Below, one piece after another: positions 6,785 to 14,963 of a stretch of DNA of 21,750 bases. The stretch lies in contig CAZQNT010000015.1 in the NCBI GenBank assembly GCA_964595075.1, positions 1-21,750 on the forward strand, written 5' to 3'. The first letter of the stretch is position 1. Every line of letters starts with the position of its first letter. The notes below the pieces were generated by a model. That model was not told the origin of the DNA and did no database searches. It saw only the letters and a list, made by a program, of their open reading frames with translations. Source of the DNA: JAHJFW01 sp964595075 (GTDB lineage Bacteria; Patescibacteriota; Patescibacteriia; 2-12-FULL-60-25). A program made the translations under genes and the position numbers.

Positions 6785-6876
6785 TGTCATTCCGGCCGAG
6801 GAGCCGGGCGACGAGCGGAGGAATCCCTTTTATAGAGAGATTCCTCCGCTTCGCCGCTGCTTCGGTCGGAATGACA
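6785..6876 (+). repeat. 92-bp palindromic element, copy 1
   Basis: The ends TGTCATTCC and GGAATGACA and the inner arms GCGGAGGAATC (6815-6825) and GATTCCTCCGC (6839-6849) are inverted repeats. A second copy of the same length lies at 17429-17520. No coding content is seen. Confidence 0.9.
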
Positions 6877-6919
6877 GGGGGGCTGGAGTGCGAAAGTCCC
6901 AATACGATTTTTTACTCCA

Positions 6920-6928
6920 TGGTATTAT
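6920..6928 (+). promoter_or_regulatory. Extended -10 promoter, probably giving a leaderless mRNA
   Basis: TGG-TATTAT (6920-6928) matches an extended -10. Only six bases (TTCACC) separate it from ATG 6935, so transcription should begin at or next to the start codon. No SD is present. Confidence 0.5.
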
Positions 6929-6934
6929 TTCACC

Positions 6935-7705
6935 ATGCGTCGAATGCTCGTGGTTGTGTTGATTTTCGTGTCGCTTCTTTTTGGAGGCGTGCGTTTGGTA
7001 TTCGCGACCGATACAAGCAGCACAAACTATTCAAATTTCGATTCCACTTTTGCTCCCGGAGCCAACGTCAATCAAGCGTCTACGAATTATAAAATGGACG
7101 CGTCAGTCGAATGGATCGTAGGAAATCAAAGCAGCGCTAATTTTGATATCCCGCCCGGAGGCGTTCCGTTTCCGGATCCGCCCGCGCCAGCTCCAACGCC
7201 AACTCCGACGACTGACGGTGGAGCTGGTGGAGGTGGCGGCGGCGGAGGCGGAGCTCCGTACGCGCCTACCACTTCAACACCGTCAGAAGTTACGGTGCCT
7301 CCACCGACTCTCGAGGTAAAAACGCCGACATGGAAAAACCACCAAGTCATCGGTGGAAAGCGTGACGTTACAGCCGCGGCGATTTGGGTTAACGGTTCGA
7401 CGGATGGCGTGGAGTTTATCGATACTTTGCGCTGGAAAAAAGACATGCCGTTGTTTTTGGGTTATAATGATTTGTTCGTACAAGCCGAAACCGCTGCAGG
7501 AAATAAATCAGCGGTCGTTACAGGGCAAATTCATCGGATGTTGATAGGAGACGTGAATCTGAGCAGGAGAGTGGATGACGTGGACCTTTCTCTTTTTACG
7601 CGCGCTTGGCATAAGTACACATTTTACGCTGATTTTAACGAAGATAATGTAATTGACGACGCCGACCTTTCTCTGCTCGCTAGCCATTGGCTAAACTACT
7701 ATTGA
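6935..7705 (+). CDS. Secreted protein with C-terminal dockerin-like calcium-loop pair
   Basis: A signal peptide (residues 1-24, ending VFA) leads to a mature protein starting TDTSSTNY; the SSTNY motif repeats near 49-52 (ASTNY). A Pro/Thr stretch and a Gly run (~95-106) form a flexible linker. A beta domain follows (~125-200). The C-terminus carries two dockerin type-I-like repeats: DVNLSRRVDDVD (206-217) and DFNEDNVIDDAD (233-244), each with Asp/Asn at calcium-loop positions followed by LSL and a short helix. Dockerins bind cohesin modules; the next gene encodes a cohesin-like membrane protein one base downstream, suggesting translational coupling and a partner role. The binding claim is inference. 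There is a second possible ATG at codon 4. Confidence 0.82.
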   Translation: MRRMLVVVLIFVSLLFGGVRLVFATDTSSTNYSNFDSTFAPGANVNQASTNYKMDASVEWIVGNQSSANFDIPPGGVPFPDPPAPAPTPTPTTDGGAGGGGGGGGGAPYAPTTSTPSEVTVPPPTLEVKTPTWKNHQVIGGKRDVTAAAIWVNGSTDGVEFIDTLRWKKDMPLFLGYNDLFVQAETAAGNKSAVVTGQIHRMLIGDVNLSRRVDDVDLSLFTRAWHKYTFYADFNEDNVIDDADLSLLASHWLNYY

Positions 7706-7706
7706 T

Positions 7707-7811
7707 ATGTACATTCTCGTTCTTCTTACCTTTCTAACGTCAGTATTCGCGCCTCTTCAGGCGCTTGCGGAGGGCGCGCAAGCGCATATCCCACCGGTCC
7801 AAAAACCGTGA
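7707..7811 (+). pseudogene. Detached signal-peptide reading frame of the cohesin-like gene
   Basis: ATG 7707, one base after the preceding stop, opens a 34-codon frame with a clear signal peptide (MYILVLLTFLTSVFAPLQALA) and stops at TGA 7809-7811. The downstream frame at 7808 has no signal peptide and no ATG upstream. One extra A in the A5 run at 7801-7805 would fuse the two as ...PPVQKTVNVGQDFNVV. This indicates a single-base deletion, a sequencing error in the homopolymer, or a -1 shift. Read literally, GTG 7808 overlaps the TGA by three bases (GTGA). Confidence 0.7.
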
Positions 7812-8905
7812 ACGTGGGGCAGGATTTTAATGTAGTTATTAATGCGAGCAATGCCAAAGACGTAGATACCATACGGATGAATGGCTCTTTTACGCAGGAT
7901 CTTCTTGAATATAAGAGCGCGAAACCGACCGGAGTGTTTCAAAACGTATCGCCGGGCACATACGTGGATCAACCGAACGGGATTTTTTCATTCGGCGCAT
8001 TTACTTTGAGCTCGCACGCGAACGGCGTCGCGCCATTGGCTGTACTCACTTTTCGGGCGAAAAAGCCAGGAAAAGCTTATATTCAGCTGACTACAACGTC
8101 CAGATTGCTTTCTGCGGGGGAGGATCAGCTTGGGAGCGTAGGCCGTCTCAATATCACTATCGGAGAAACTGTCGTTCCGTCGCAACCGCAGCCGGTTCCG
8201 GCGGAAGTCGCGCCTGACGAGCTCGTGATTTCACTCCGAAGCACGACTCACCCGGATCCGGAATCATGGTATACCGCCAGTCAAGTCGCAGCGGATTGGG
8301 TTGTTTTAGGGAAAATCGTGAAGAAGACTTACACCGGCTTCAACGAATCTCCCGAAGGTCGCGCCGAAACTCCTGTTTATAATACAACGGGCACGACATT
8401 TTTCGCACCGACCGACGGAGTTTGGTATGTTCATTTGGGCGTGGATTTGAAGGATAATACTCATGAAACTGCGGATTTGAGAGTTCAAATTGACCGCACG
8501 CCTCCTCGCCCAATCGCGCCAAGCGTGGATCAAACGCTCGTTCCCGCCAATATTCCTAACATGCTGCGGTACGGAACGGTTGATGATGCGTCCGGAATAG
8601 CGCGATATGAGGTATATATCGACAACAAACTAGTGACGTCCACGACCGCGACAGAATATAAACTGGAAAATCAGTCGGTCGGCAAGCATACGGTGCTAGT
8701 TAAAGCGTTTGACCGCGCAGAGAATAGCGTTTCAGGGACAACCGAATTCGAAATTATTGCTCAACCAAAGATTGCCGCCGTCAAACCGCCGAGCACGTTG
8801 TTGCTATGGTTGATACTGATGGCTGTGGTAGTAACGCTGCTGATAGTGAATTACCGGATTTTTGGAAAGAGACGGCCAAAGAAAAAAATTGTAAGACGAA
8901 GATAA
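7808..8905 (+). CDS. Cohesin-like, C-terminally anchored surface protein
   Basis: Residues ~1-118 have cohesin-type character: VNVGQDFNVVINASNAKDVDTIRMN at the start, a long beta-rich stretch and AVLTFRAKKPGKAYIQL, as in cohesins and related beta-sandwich adhesion domains. A Pro-rich linker and two Ig-like domains follow; the second has DDASGIARYEVYID and a GKHTVLVKAFDRAEN strand. The C-terminus has a membrane helix (LLLWLILMAVVVTLLIV) and a basic tail (KRRPKKKIVRRR), so the body faces outside. The true start is most likely ATG 7707 (see the detached signal frame). The upstream gene ends in dockerin-like repeats, so the two may form a surface complex. Cohesin assignment is by pattern, not by alignment. 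Confidence 0.78.
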   Translation: MNVGQDFNVVINASNAKDVDTIRMNGSFTQDLLEYKSAKPTGVFQNVSPGTYVDQPNGIFSFGAFTLSSHANGVAPLAVLTFRAKKPGKAYIQLTTTSRLLSAGEDQLGSVGRLNITIGETVVPSQPQPVPAEVAPDELVISLRSTTHPDPESWYTASQVAADWVVLGKIVKKTYTGFNESPEGRAETPVYNTTGTTFFAPTDGVWYVHLGVDLKDNTHETADLRVQIDRTPPRPIAPSVDQTLVPANIPNMLRYGTVDDASGIARYEVYIDNKLVTSTTATEYKLENQSVGKHTVLVKAFDRAENSVSGTTEFEIIAQPKIAAVKPPSTLLLWLILMAVVVTLLIVNYRIFGKRRPKKKIVRRR

Positions 8906-8917
8906 GATCGCTATACT
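8889..8917 (+). promoter_or_regulatory. Promoter of the giant fibre gene
   Basis: -35 TTGTAA (8889-8894), a 17-base spacer and -10 TATACT (8912-8917) lie across the end of the cohesin-like gene. The leader would be ~117 bases (8924-9040), with AGAGGAGGAAT near 9003-9013, too far from ATG 9041 to be a normal SD, and a small hairpin CCTCT-TCGAC-AGAGG. A 14-bp palindrome AGATCATATGATCT covers the start codon. Confidence 0.55.
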
Positions 8918-9040
8918 CCTAGAGTAGAAAAATATCACGCTTGACTGTTGAAGATCGACGAGTGCATGAAGAATTTATTTCGTGGGCTCATCCCTCTTCG
9001 ACAGAGGAGGAATAAGCGAGATAAGTAAATTTCAGATCAT

Positions 9041-11229
9041 ATGATCTGGAGAAAAGAAAGCGGAAAATTTTGGCAAGTGATTGCCGCACTTTTTATCGTT
9101 GCCCAAACGAACGTTTTTAGCGTACTTTCCTTTTTCGCGATATTAACTCCGCAAGCGGTTCACGCGTCCTTCCCGAATACGATCGGTTATCAAGGGCGTT
9201 TGAAGAATGCGGCCGGAACGGCGCAAACCGGAAGTTTTACGTTCATTTTCAGACTTTACGCTTCTACTACCGCCGGAACAGCTCTCTGGACGGAAACGCA
9301 AACCGTTACCGTTGATTCGGGTGCATTCGCCGTCCTTCTTGGATCGTCGACAGCATTTCCTGCCGCAATTGATTTCAACGCGCCGCTATTCTTAAGCACG
9401 GAAGTGAATAGTGACGGCGAAATGTCGCCGCGCGTAACAGTAAACACGGTTCCTTACGCATTTCGCGCCGGAGGCATAGATTCGCAAGCGCTTGCCCCTT
9501 CCAACGCTACAGGCGGTCGAATGTTCTATGACACCGGAACAGGCGTGCTGAAGTATTACGACGGAGTCGTCGGCTCATGGAAAACGCTTGGTGCAAGTTC
9601 GACTTTGCAAACCGTAACAAACCAAGGAAATACTACTACGAACGCTATTCAGTTTGCCGGTGGGACTTCGACGGCCGATTTCACATTCCAAAATGATCTT
9701 TCCGTTATCGGCCAAACGTCTTCCACCAATCTGCTTTTCGTGAATGCAACCGGAACAAACGCTACGAGCACCAATTTGTTCGCATCCCTTCTCGGGTTCA
9801 CTACGGGCATAGGCACCTCGCTTACTGCGACCAACGCGACTGCGACCAATCTCGCAGTCACTGGAGGAGCCACAACCAACTTCAACCCCATCGTTGACGC
9901 TCTTTTATCTCTCGGCTCATCATCGCTCCGCTGGAACGGATACTTCGCGAATACGACATCGACGAATGCGACCACGACAAACTTATTCGCTACGAACGGG
10001 ACGATAACAAACGCCACGTCGACGAATTTGTTTACGACAGACGCTCGGTTCACGAACGCAACGTCTTCCAATTTATATGTGACTGGATCGCTTACAGGAT
10101 CTGGCGCGGATCTAGCACTGGCGCGAATCGGTAACTCGACCTATTCAACGGTTCAACACCTTCAAGACATCTTCCATTCCGCAGGATGGGTATCAGGCGG
10201 CACGCTCGCGGACATAGGTGGAGGAAGTATAAGCGTTTCTGCCGGGACAGGACTCATTCGAACGTCTAACAGCGCTACGGCGCAAGTTCAGTATTTTGAC
10301 TGGACGGCATCGTCTTCAATATCTGTTCCGACTAATTCTATACGATATATCGGAGTTGAATATAACGCCGGTTCTCCAAGGGTTACGTCTCGAACTTCAA
10401 GTAATTGGGATTACAAAACAGATTTTCCTCTCGGATCCGTCGTTAACGAATCAGGTACGATTCACGCAAACTCCGATGTTCAGGGAGTCGGAGACCACGC
10501 GGCTAACATGATCAGGCGTGAGTTCGAAACCATGCCTCTTACAAGAGACGAAAGAGATGGCGGGTTGATAATTGGCGAAACAGGAACCAGAAAGATCACG
10601 CTATCTTCCGGCGTGCTTTGGGATCGATTGAACAGGTATTCCATTTCTGCAATCGATACGTCAGTCGCAGGATCATTTGACAGATATTATAGAGACGGTT
10701 CCGGCGGTTTCACGAAAGAGGCCGCGCAAACGCAATGGCCAAATACGCAATACGATAACGGCACCGGCGTTTTGGCAACCATGACAGCTAATAGATTCGC
10801 AGTTCTATGGTTTTATGTTGAGACTGATGGTGATTTGGTCATGTTGTATGGAAGAGACCAGTATACGGCATCTGGAGACGCGGAGAACGAAACGACTCCG
10901 TCAACCATCCCGGATCGTTTAACCGCAAGCGGCAAGCTCGTTGCAAGGCTTATTTTTAAGAAGTCCGCAGCTTCATCCACTTCTCTCTCTTCAGTATTCG
11001 ACACTACATTCAGCGCAACTCTTGTCTCGAATCATGCGAATCTTTCCAACTTGGATTTTGCTTCAGCCGGTCATACCGATTTTGCCGGGACTGCAGCTAA
11101 TAATGATTTTACCGGCGGAAATACGTTCGTCAACGTGACATCGACAAACGCGACATCGACAAATCTCGCTTTCACATCCGCCTCCGGTTCCTCGATGTTG
11201 CTTAATTCGCTTACGGTCGGCGGCCAATC
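9041..11229 (+). CDS. Giant surface fibre protein, N-terminal part (runs into gap)
   Basis: A long hydrophobic signal segment (to AVHA, residue 42) is followed by a conserved head module (IGYQGRLKN ... GSFTFIFRLYAS ... VDSGAFAVLLGS ... VPYAFRAG, ~45-145) seen before S74-terminated fibres. Then come NATSTNLF-type repeats (~230-345), Asn/Thr/Ser-rich as in trimeric beta-helical fibres, and a receptor-binding-like module of ~350 residues (GVEYNAGSPRV, GLIIGETGTRKITLSSG, SNHANLSNLDFASAGH) with phage tail-fibre character. The frame is open into the 100-N gap. The sequence just before the gap (11175-11229) is identical to that just after it (11330-11384), so this and the next entry are one gene whose frame is broken only by the arbitrary gap length. 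Role inferred: attachment fibre on the cell surface. Confidence 0.88.
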
Positions 11230-11329
11230 NNNNNNNNNNNNNNNNNNNNNNNNNNNNNNNNNNNNNNNNNNNNNNNNNNNNNNNNNNNNNNNNNNNNNNN
11301 NNNNNNNNNNNNNNNNNNNNNNNNNNNNN
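11230..11329. other. Assembly gap (100 Ns) inside the fibre gene
   Basis: The 55 bases before and after the gap are identical and code for ..SASGSSMLLNSLTVGGQ. A third, diverged copy lies at ~12132-12186. Collapsing the 155 bases from 11175 to 11329 restores one continuous frame, so the contig ends may simply overlap; more repeat units could also be missing. Confidence 0.95.
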
Positions 11330-13533
11330 CATCCGCCTCCGGTTCCTCGATGTTGCTTAATTCGCTTACGGTCGGCGGCCAATCAGTATGTCTCGCCAAC
11401 GGTACCAACTGTCCCTCGGGAGCAACAACCGATCTCAACTGGACCCACTCATCCGCCAACGATCTAGTATATAACGCTACCGCAACGACTGATATTATAA
11501 TCGGAGGAACATCAACGACAACGGCTCCCGTCTTCTTCTCTCTAACCGGAACATCCGCCTCATCCAACCGTCTGATTCTAGGTCAAAATCAGAACATGGA
11601 CGTGGTGATCGGAAATACCACTGGAACTATCTCAAGTACCGCGTTCCAACTTTCCGGCAATGACTTATTCGTGTCCGGCGACGCCGGAGTGGAAGGAAGC
11701 GTTTATTCGGACACGTCTTTCCTCGGTCCGATCGGTTCTACCGGAGCGCCGACGTATTCCTTTTCAGGAGATACTGATACCGGAATGTATGCACCGTTTG
11801 ACAATCTGATTGAATTCTCAACTGCCGGATCAGCGCGTCTCTCGATCAGCAGTGCAAGCGTAGGCGCATCTGTGCAATTCCAAGCACCGATAGGAAGCGC
11901 CGGAGCTCCGGGGTTTAGTTTCGGGAACGATACGGATACGGGTTTATACTTGCCGCTCGACAGCGTGCTGGGAGTAACGGTCGCCGGTGTAGAACGCTTA
12001 AGAGTTACTACCACATCCGTCAATCCGGGAACGGATCACGGAATGACACTTGGCTCTACGTCGCTCCGCTTTGACGCGAACTTCGGAAATACAACTTCAA
12101 CAAACGCTACAACAACCTTCCTGGCATTCACGTCGGCATCAGGTTCCTCGATGTTGCTTAATTCGCTTACGGTCGGCGGCCAATCCGTCTGTCTCGCCAA
12201 CGGCACGAACTGCCCAGCATCAACCGAATCCGACACCCTTCTCTCTGTCACCAATCGTGGCTCAGTCGCAACGGCAACTCTAACGCTATACGGAGGACTT
12301 ACAACTTCTGACCTAACTGCAACTGGAACAACCTCGTTGCAGGGATTTACATTCACCAACGGAACAGGAACGAATGTTGTTATTAGTGGGAGCTTGATAG
12401 CATTGGCGAATAAAACGGTCGACATCGGAACCAGCACGCTTGCATGGCGTAACATCTACGCTTCCGGCACGGCATATATCGGCGGCGACGTTAACATCCG
12501 CAACATGTCATCCGCAGTAGCTGGTGATGATGCGGTATGTATTTCAACAAGCGGAACCCTTCGCTTTGATAGCTCCGGCACTTGTACGCTTTCCTCGTCG
12601 CGCTTTAAGCATGACATCGCCACATCCACGATCGGTCTCACGGAAATAATGCAGCTTAATCCCATAACATTCGTGTACAACAACGTAGACGATACCGTTA
12701 AGCTCGGTTTGATCGCGGAAGAGGTAGCGGCCGTGGATCCGAAATTCGCGGCGTACGAACGCGACGGCGTAACTCCGCGTAGCTTGGATTCTTTCGCCCT
12801 TATCGCCGCGACCGTAAACGCGATCAAGGAACAACAGAATCTCATCGTCGGAGTTTCCTCGACGTTGTCGTTCTTACAGAACACCGTTAACACGCTTTCG
12901 TTACAGCCGGCCGCCGCGCCTGTCGCCGCATCAACCACATTCGAAGGCGACGTGATCGTGAAGGGTCAACTCTACGTCGGACGCGACTCTGCCGGTCAAG
13001 CGAAAATCCTATCTGGATCCACGGAAGTTCGCGTGAAGTTTAAGACTCCGTATCTTGAACAGCCGATCGTGACGGTATCGCCGATGGACTTCGTTGATTC
13101 CATGTATCGCGTGACAGAGATAAAGGACAAAGGATTCACCATCCAATTGTCCGCCCCGCAATCAAGCGACAAGATTTTCAACTGGCACGCCGTAGCGGGA
13201 ACGGATTTGGAACTCACGGTCAGCGACGGAACTACGAGCACGATCGATCTGATTGTCGAAGAAAATCCGGAACTTTCAGCGCCGGTAGTGGCTCCTCCGG
13301 CATCTGAACCGGAGCCGGAAGCGGCGCCGGCACCGGCAGAAGAACTCGCCCCGGCAGAAGAACAGGCGCCTGCGCCAGCCCCGGTTGAGGAACCTGCGCC
13401 GGCTCCTGCAGAGGAGCCAGCGCCAGCCGGAGATCCAACGCCGGCTCCGGTGGAGGAACAGGCACCGGCTCCTGCTGTTGAACCTGCTCCCGCGCCGGTA
13501 GAAGAACCCGCTCCGGTCAATCCCTCCCCTTAA
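11330..13533 (+). CDS. Giant surface fibre protein, C-terminal part with S74 chaperone domain
   Basis: This continues the preceding entry (open frame from the gap; an ATG at 11350 is internal). It begins with a SMLLNSLTVGGQSVCLANGTNC repeat, again at ~12150. Two further repeats carry TGMYAPF and TGLYLPL (~11700-12000). A peptidase S74/endosialidase-type intramolecular chaperone starts at SSSRFKHDI (nt 12592 on) and continues NPITFVYNN, KLGLIAEEVAAVDP, ALIAATVNAIKEQQ; in known S74 proteins this domain trimerises the fibre and cleaves itself off at the conserved Ser. Unusually, ~230 residues follow S74: a beta domain (EVRVKFKTPYLEQPIVTVSP ... IFNWHAVAG) and a long Pro/Ala/Glu tail (nt ~13280-13525, APAPAEEPAP units). 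The stop codon lies inside the hairpin repeat at 13523. Confidence 0.9.
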
Positions 13534-13566
13534 CTCAAATAATGTAAGGGGAGGTTAGGAGGGGTT
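13523..13566 (+). repeat. CCTCCCCTTA hairpin repeat, copy A
   Basis: Perfect 10-bp arms CCTCCCCTTA (13523-13532) and TAAGGGGAGG (13545-13554) are followed by TTAGGAGGGGTTATTT. The fibre gene's TAA (13531-13533) lies in the left arm, so the last residues of the fibre come from the repeat. It may also end transcription, but lacks a T run. Confidence 0.85.
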
Positions 13567-13578
13567 ATTTCGTTATCA

Positions 13579-13587
13579 TGCTATAAT
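13579..13587 (+). promoter_or_regulatory. Extended -10 promoter, leaderless geometry
   Basis: TGC-TATAAT (13579-13587) is a perfect extended -10. The start ATG 13594 follows after six bases (TTTTCA), the same layout as at 6920-6935. Confidence 0.6.
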
Positions 13588-13593
13588 TTTTCA

Positions 13594-13968
13594 ATGTTCA
13601 GTAAATCGTCGACATTTACGATTCTTGTGTTAGTCGCCATAGTGGTTAGCGCGACTGTCCTAAAAATATCGCAGGCATTTTTCAATGCCAACGGCTCGCT
13701 GACGCCGCTCGACCGTGTCGCAAAGCATATTTTGGTTAATAAAGATCCTGCGCCCACTATTACTACGCTTGATAATATCGAAGCTCTGCGCCAGAGCAAC
13801 CCGGCTTTTTACAAGGACGTACAAGATGGGGATACTCTATTTTTGTGGCAAGATAAAGCCATACTATACTCGTCCAAGCGTGATATAGTGCTGGCCGCGA
13901 CGTTGATTTCTCCGGTAGAGCCGCCCCCCGTTGAAACTCAAGGATCAGTTACTTCTTCTAACGAATAA
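13594..13968 (+). CDS. Small membrane protein, paralogue of the LytR_C-type gene downstream
   Basis: This 124-residue protein has one N-terminal membrane helix (~7-27) and an extracytoplasmic part of ~95 residues. Residues ~37-108 (DRVAKHILVNKDPAPTITTL, QDGDTLFLWQDKAILYSS) match residues ~58-125 of the protein at 14964 (VAKVARHIIVKTDEKPTVAT, AGDRLLVWSDKAVLYSE), so the two are paralogues. This copy lacks the LytR_C domain and ends in a short Pro/Ser/Thr tail. Function is unknown; location between the fibre and the LytR_C protein suggests an envelope role. The extended -10 box fixes the start. Confidence 0.85.
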   Translation: MFSKSSTFTILVLVAIVVSATVLKISQAFFNANGSLTPLDRVAKHILVNKDPAPTITTLDNIEALRQSNPAFYKDVQDGDTLFLWQDKAILYSSKRDIVLAATLISPVEPPPVETQGSVTSSNE

Positions 13969-13990
13969 AACGGGGAGTAACCCCCTCTAA

Positions 13991-14044
13991 CTCCCCCTTA
14001 CTCTTCATGCCTGAGGCAGATCCGCCTCAGGCGGAAAGGGGGAG
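13991..14044 (+). repeat. Nested palindromic repeat, copy E of the CCTCCCCTTA family
   Basis: Outer arms CTCCCCCTT (13991-13999) and AAGGGGGAG (14036-14044) enclose an unrelated palindrome GCCTGAGGC (14009-14017)/GCCTCAGGC (14024-14032). It reads as one repeat inserted into another. Confidence 0.75.
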
Positions 14045-14069
14045 AATCAAACGAATGATCTACACACCT

Positions 14070-14483
14070 ATGAAAGAACTTCTGAAAAAGCACATTTTTC
14101 TTTTAATCACCATCACTCTCGCGTTTCTTATATCGGATGCAGTATCTCCTGCCATAAAGAATCGTTTATACACTCAACCGACAGGATCTGCCCGTGAAGG
14201 GATGTACGCAGTTTTTATGGTTAACGGACAGGCGTACTTCGGATCAATCGCTGAAGAAAATGACAGTCAAATCGTAATGACCGGAATATATTATCTTCAA
14301 AGCAAGGTCGGACCAAAAGACGATGTAACCAACCCGTCGGAAACGTCATTGCTTAAACTAGGCAGCGAACTTCACGCGCCGGAGGATAGAATGGAAATCG
14401 AGCGTTCAAACGTGCTGTTCGTAGAAAAATTGAAGGATGACGGAAAGGTAGCGAAAGCGATCCGCGAATATCAGAAGAAATAG
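14070..14483 (+). CDS. Small membrane-anchored hypothetical protein
   Basis: The product has about 137 residues: a membrane helix (HIFLLITITLAFLISDAV), then a beta-rich domain with EGMYAVFMVNGQAYFGSI, IYYLQSK, SLLKLGSELHAPEDRMEI and NVLFVEKLKDDGKVAKAI. I recognise this as a recurrent uncharacterised type in candidate-phyla genomes, with no assigned function. Start choice is uncertain: ATG 14070 (MKELLKKHIF) is preferred; ATG 14055 would add five residues, and the ATG at 14007 lies inside the nested repeat and is unlikely. It sits between the two LytR_C-type paralogues in the same orientation. Confidence 0.8.
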   Translation: MKELLKKHIFLLITITLAFLISDAVSPAIKNRLYTQPTGSAREGMYAVFMVNGQAYFGSIAEENDSQIVMTGIYYLQSKVGPKDDVTNPSETSLLKLGSELHAPEDRMEIERSNVLFVEKLKDDGKVAKAIREYQKK

Positions 14484-14510
14484 TCCTAACTTTTGTATTC
14501 GTCCCACGTC

Positions 14511-14569
14511 CCTCCTCTTAGGGCGTAAAGCCCCGTTGGGGCAACGCCCCTTTACGGGGTAAGAGGAGG
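14511..14569 (+). repeat. CCTCCTCTTA hairpin repeat, copy C, with nested palindrome
   Basis: Outer arms CCTCCTCTTA (14511-14520) and TAAGAGGAGG (14560-14569), followed by TTAGGAGGAGTTA, belong to the same family as copies A and B. The 39 bases between the arms form another palindromic element with CGTAAAGCCCC and GGGGC motifs. Confidence 0.75.
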
Positions 14570-14645
14570 TTAGGAGGAGTTACGAACAGTGAATAATCAA
14601 AACCAATTGGAATAAGATTTCTTCACGGTTCATAACTCCCTCTAA

Positions 14646-14668
14646 CTCCCTCTTATCTTAAGAGGGAG
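14646..14668 (+). repeat. CTCCCTCTTA hairpin, copy D
   Basis: A perfect 10-bp stem CTCCCTCTTA/TAAGAGGGAG with a 3-base loop, preceded by AACTCCCTCTAA as in copy E. Confidence 0.7.
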
Positions 14669-14690
14669 GACAGGACTGGATCAATATAAT

Positions 14691-14716
14691 AGGTACCAGG
14701 TACGTACCTGGTACCT
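14691..14716. repeat. 26-bp perfect palindrome built from GGTACC units
   Basis: The sequence reads identically on both strands (AGGTACCAGGTAC and its complement). It lies directly after a TATAAT (14685-14690) and before a DnaA-box-like TTATCCACA (14727-14735). The 480-base gap 14484-14963 holds this, the hairpins, and no gene that I can support. Confidence 0.8.
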
Positions 14717-14910
14717 GATCCGCAGTTTATCCACAATAAGAGATTTTCAATTTTACCGCTCAACCCAGCGAAGATTATACATTAGCGCTTGAAGTGCGAT
14801 ATGATGATATCAGTCAAATCGCCGCGCACCTTTTCTTCCCACCCAACTCATTCGACGACGTTGACCAAAAAAGACTCCCCCGAACGCTTTCGGGGCAAAA
14901 ACAAAAACAA

Positions 14911-14944
14911 AAAAAACTTCTGTGCACAGCGCAGGAGTTTTTTT
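14911..14944 (+). terminator. Terminator-like hairpin with A and T flanks
   Basis: AACTTCTG (14915-14922, with A run before) pairs with CAGGAGTT (14932-14939) with one G:T pair; the T run extends to 14944. Flanking A and T runs make it usable on either strand. It directly abuts the promoter of the next gene. Confidence 0.6.
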
Positions 14945-14945
14945 A

Positions 14946-14954
14946 TGTTATACT
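14946..14954 (+). promoter_or_regulatory. Extended -10 promoter of the LytR_C gene
   Basis: TGT-TATACT (14946-14954) sits nine bases before ATG 14964, so the leader would be a few bases at most. There is no convincing -35 and no SD. Confidence 0.5.
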
Positions 14955-14963
14955 ATCTTCTAT

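Noticed and set aside
12996..13520. Ser/Gly/Ala-rich minus-strand open frame
   Set aside because: It is the complement of the Pro/Ala/Glu tail of the fibre protein.
14727..14735. Replication origin based on TTATCCACA
   Set aside because: It is a single DnaA-box-like site, with no dnaA, dnaN or AT-rich unwinding block nearby.
14878..14895. Plus-strand terminator CCCCGAA-CGCT-TTCGGGG
   Set aside because: It is followed by an A-rich stretch on the plus strand; on the minus strand the T run begins five bases away, so termination is doubtful.
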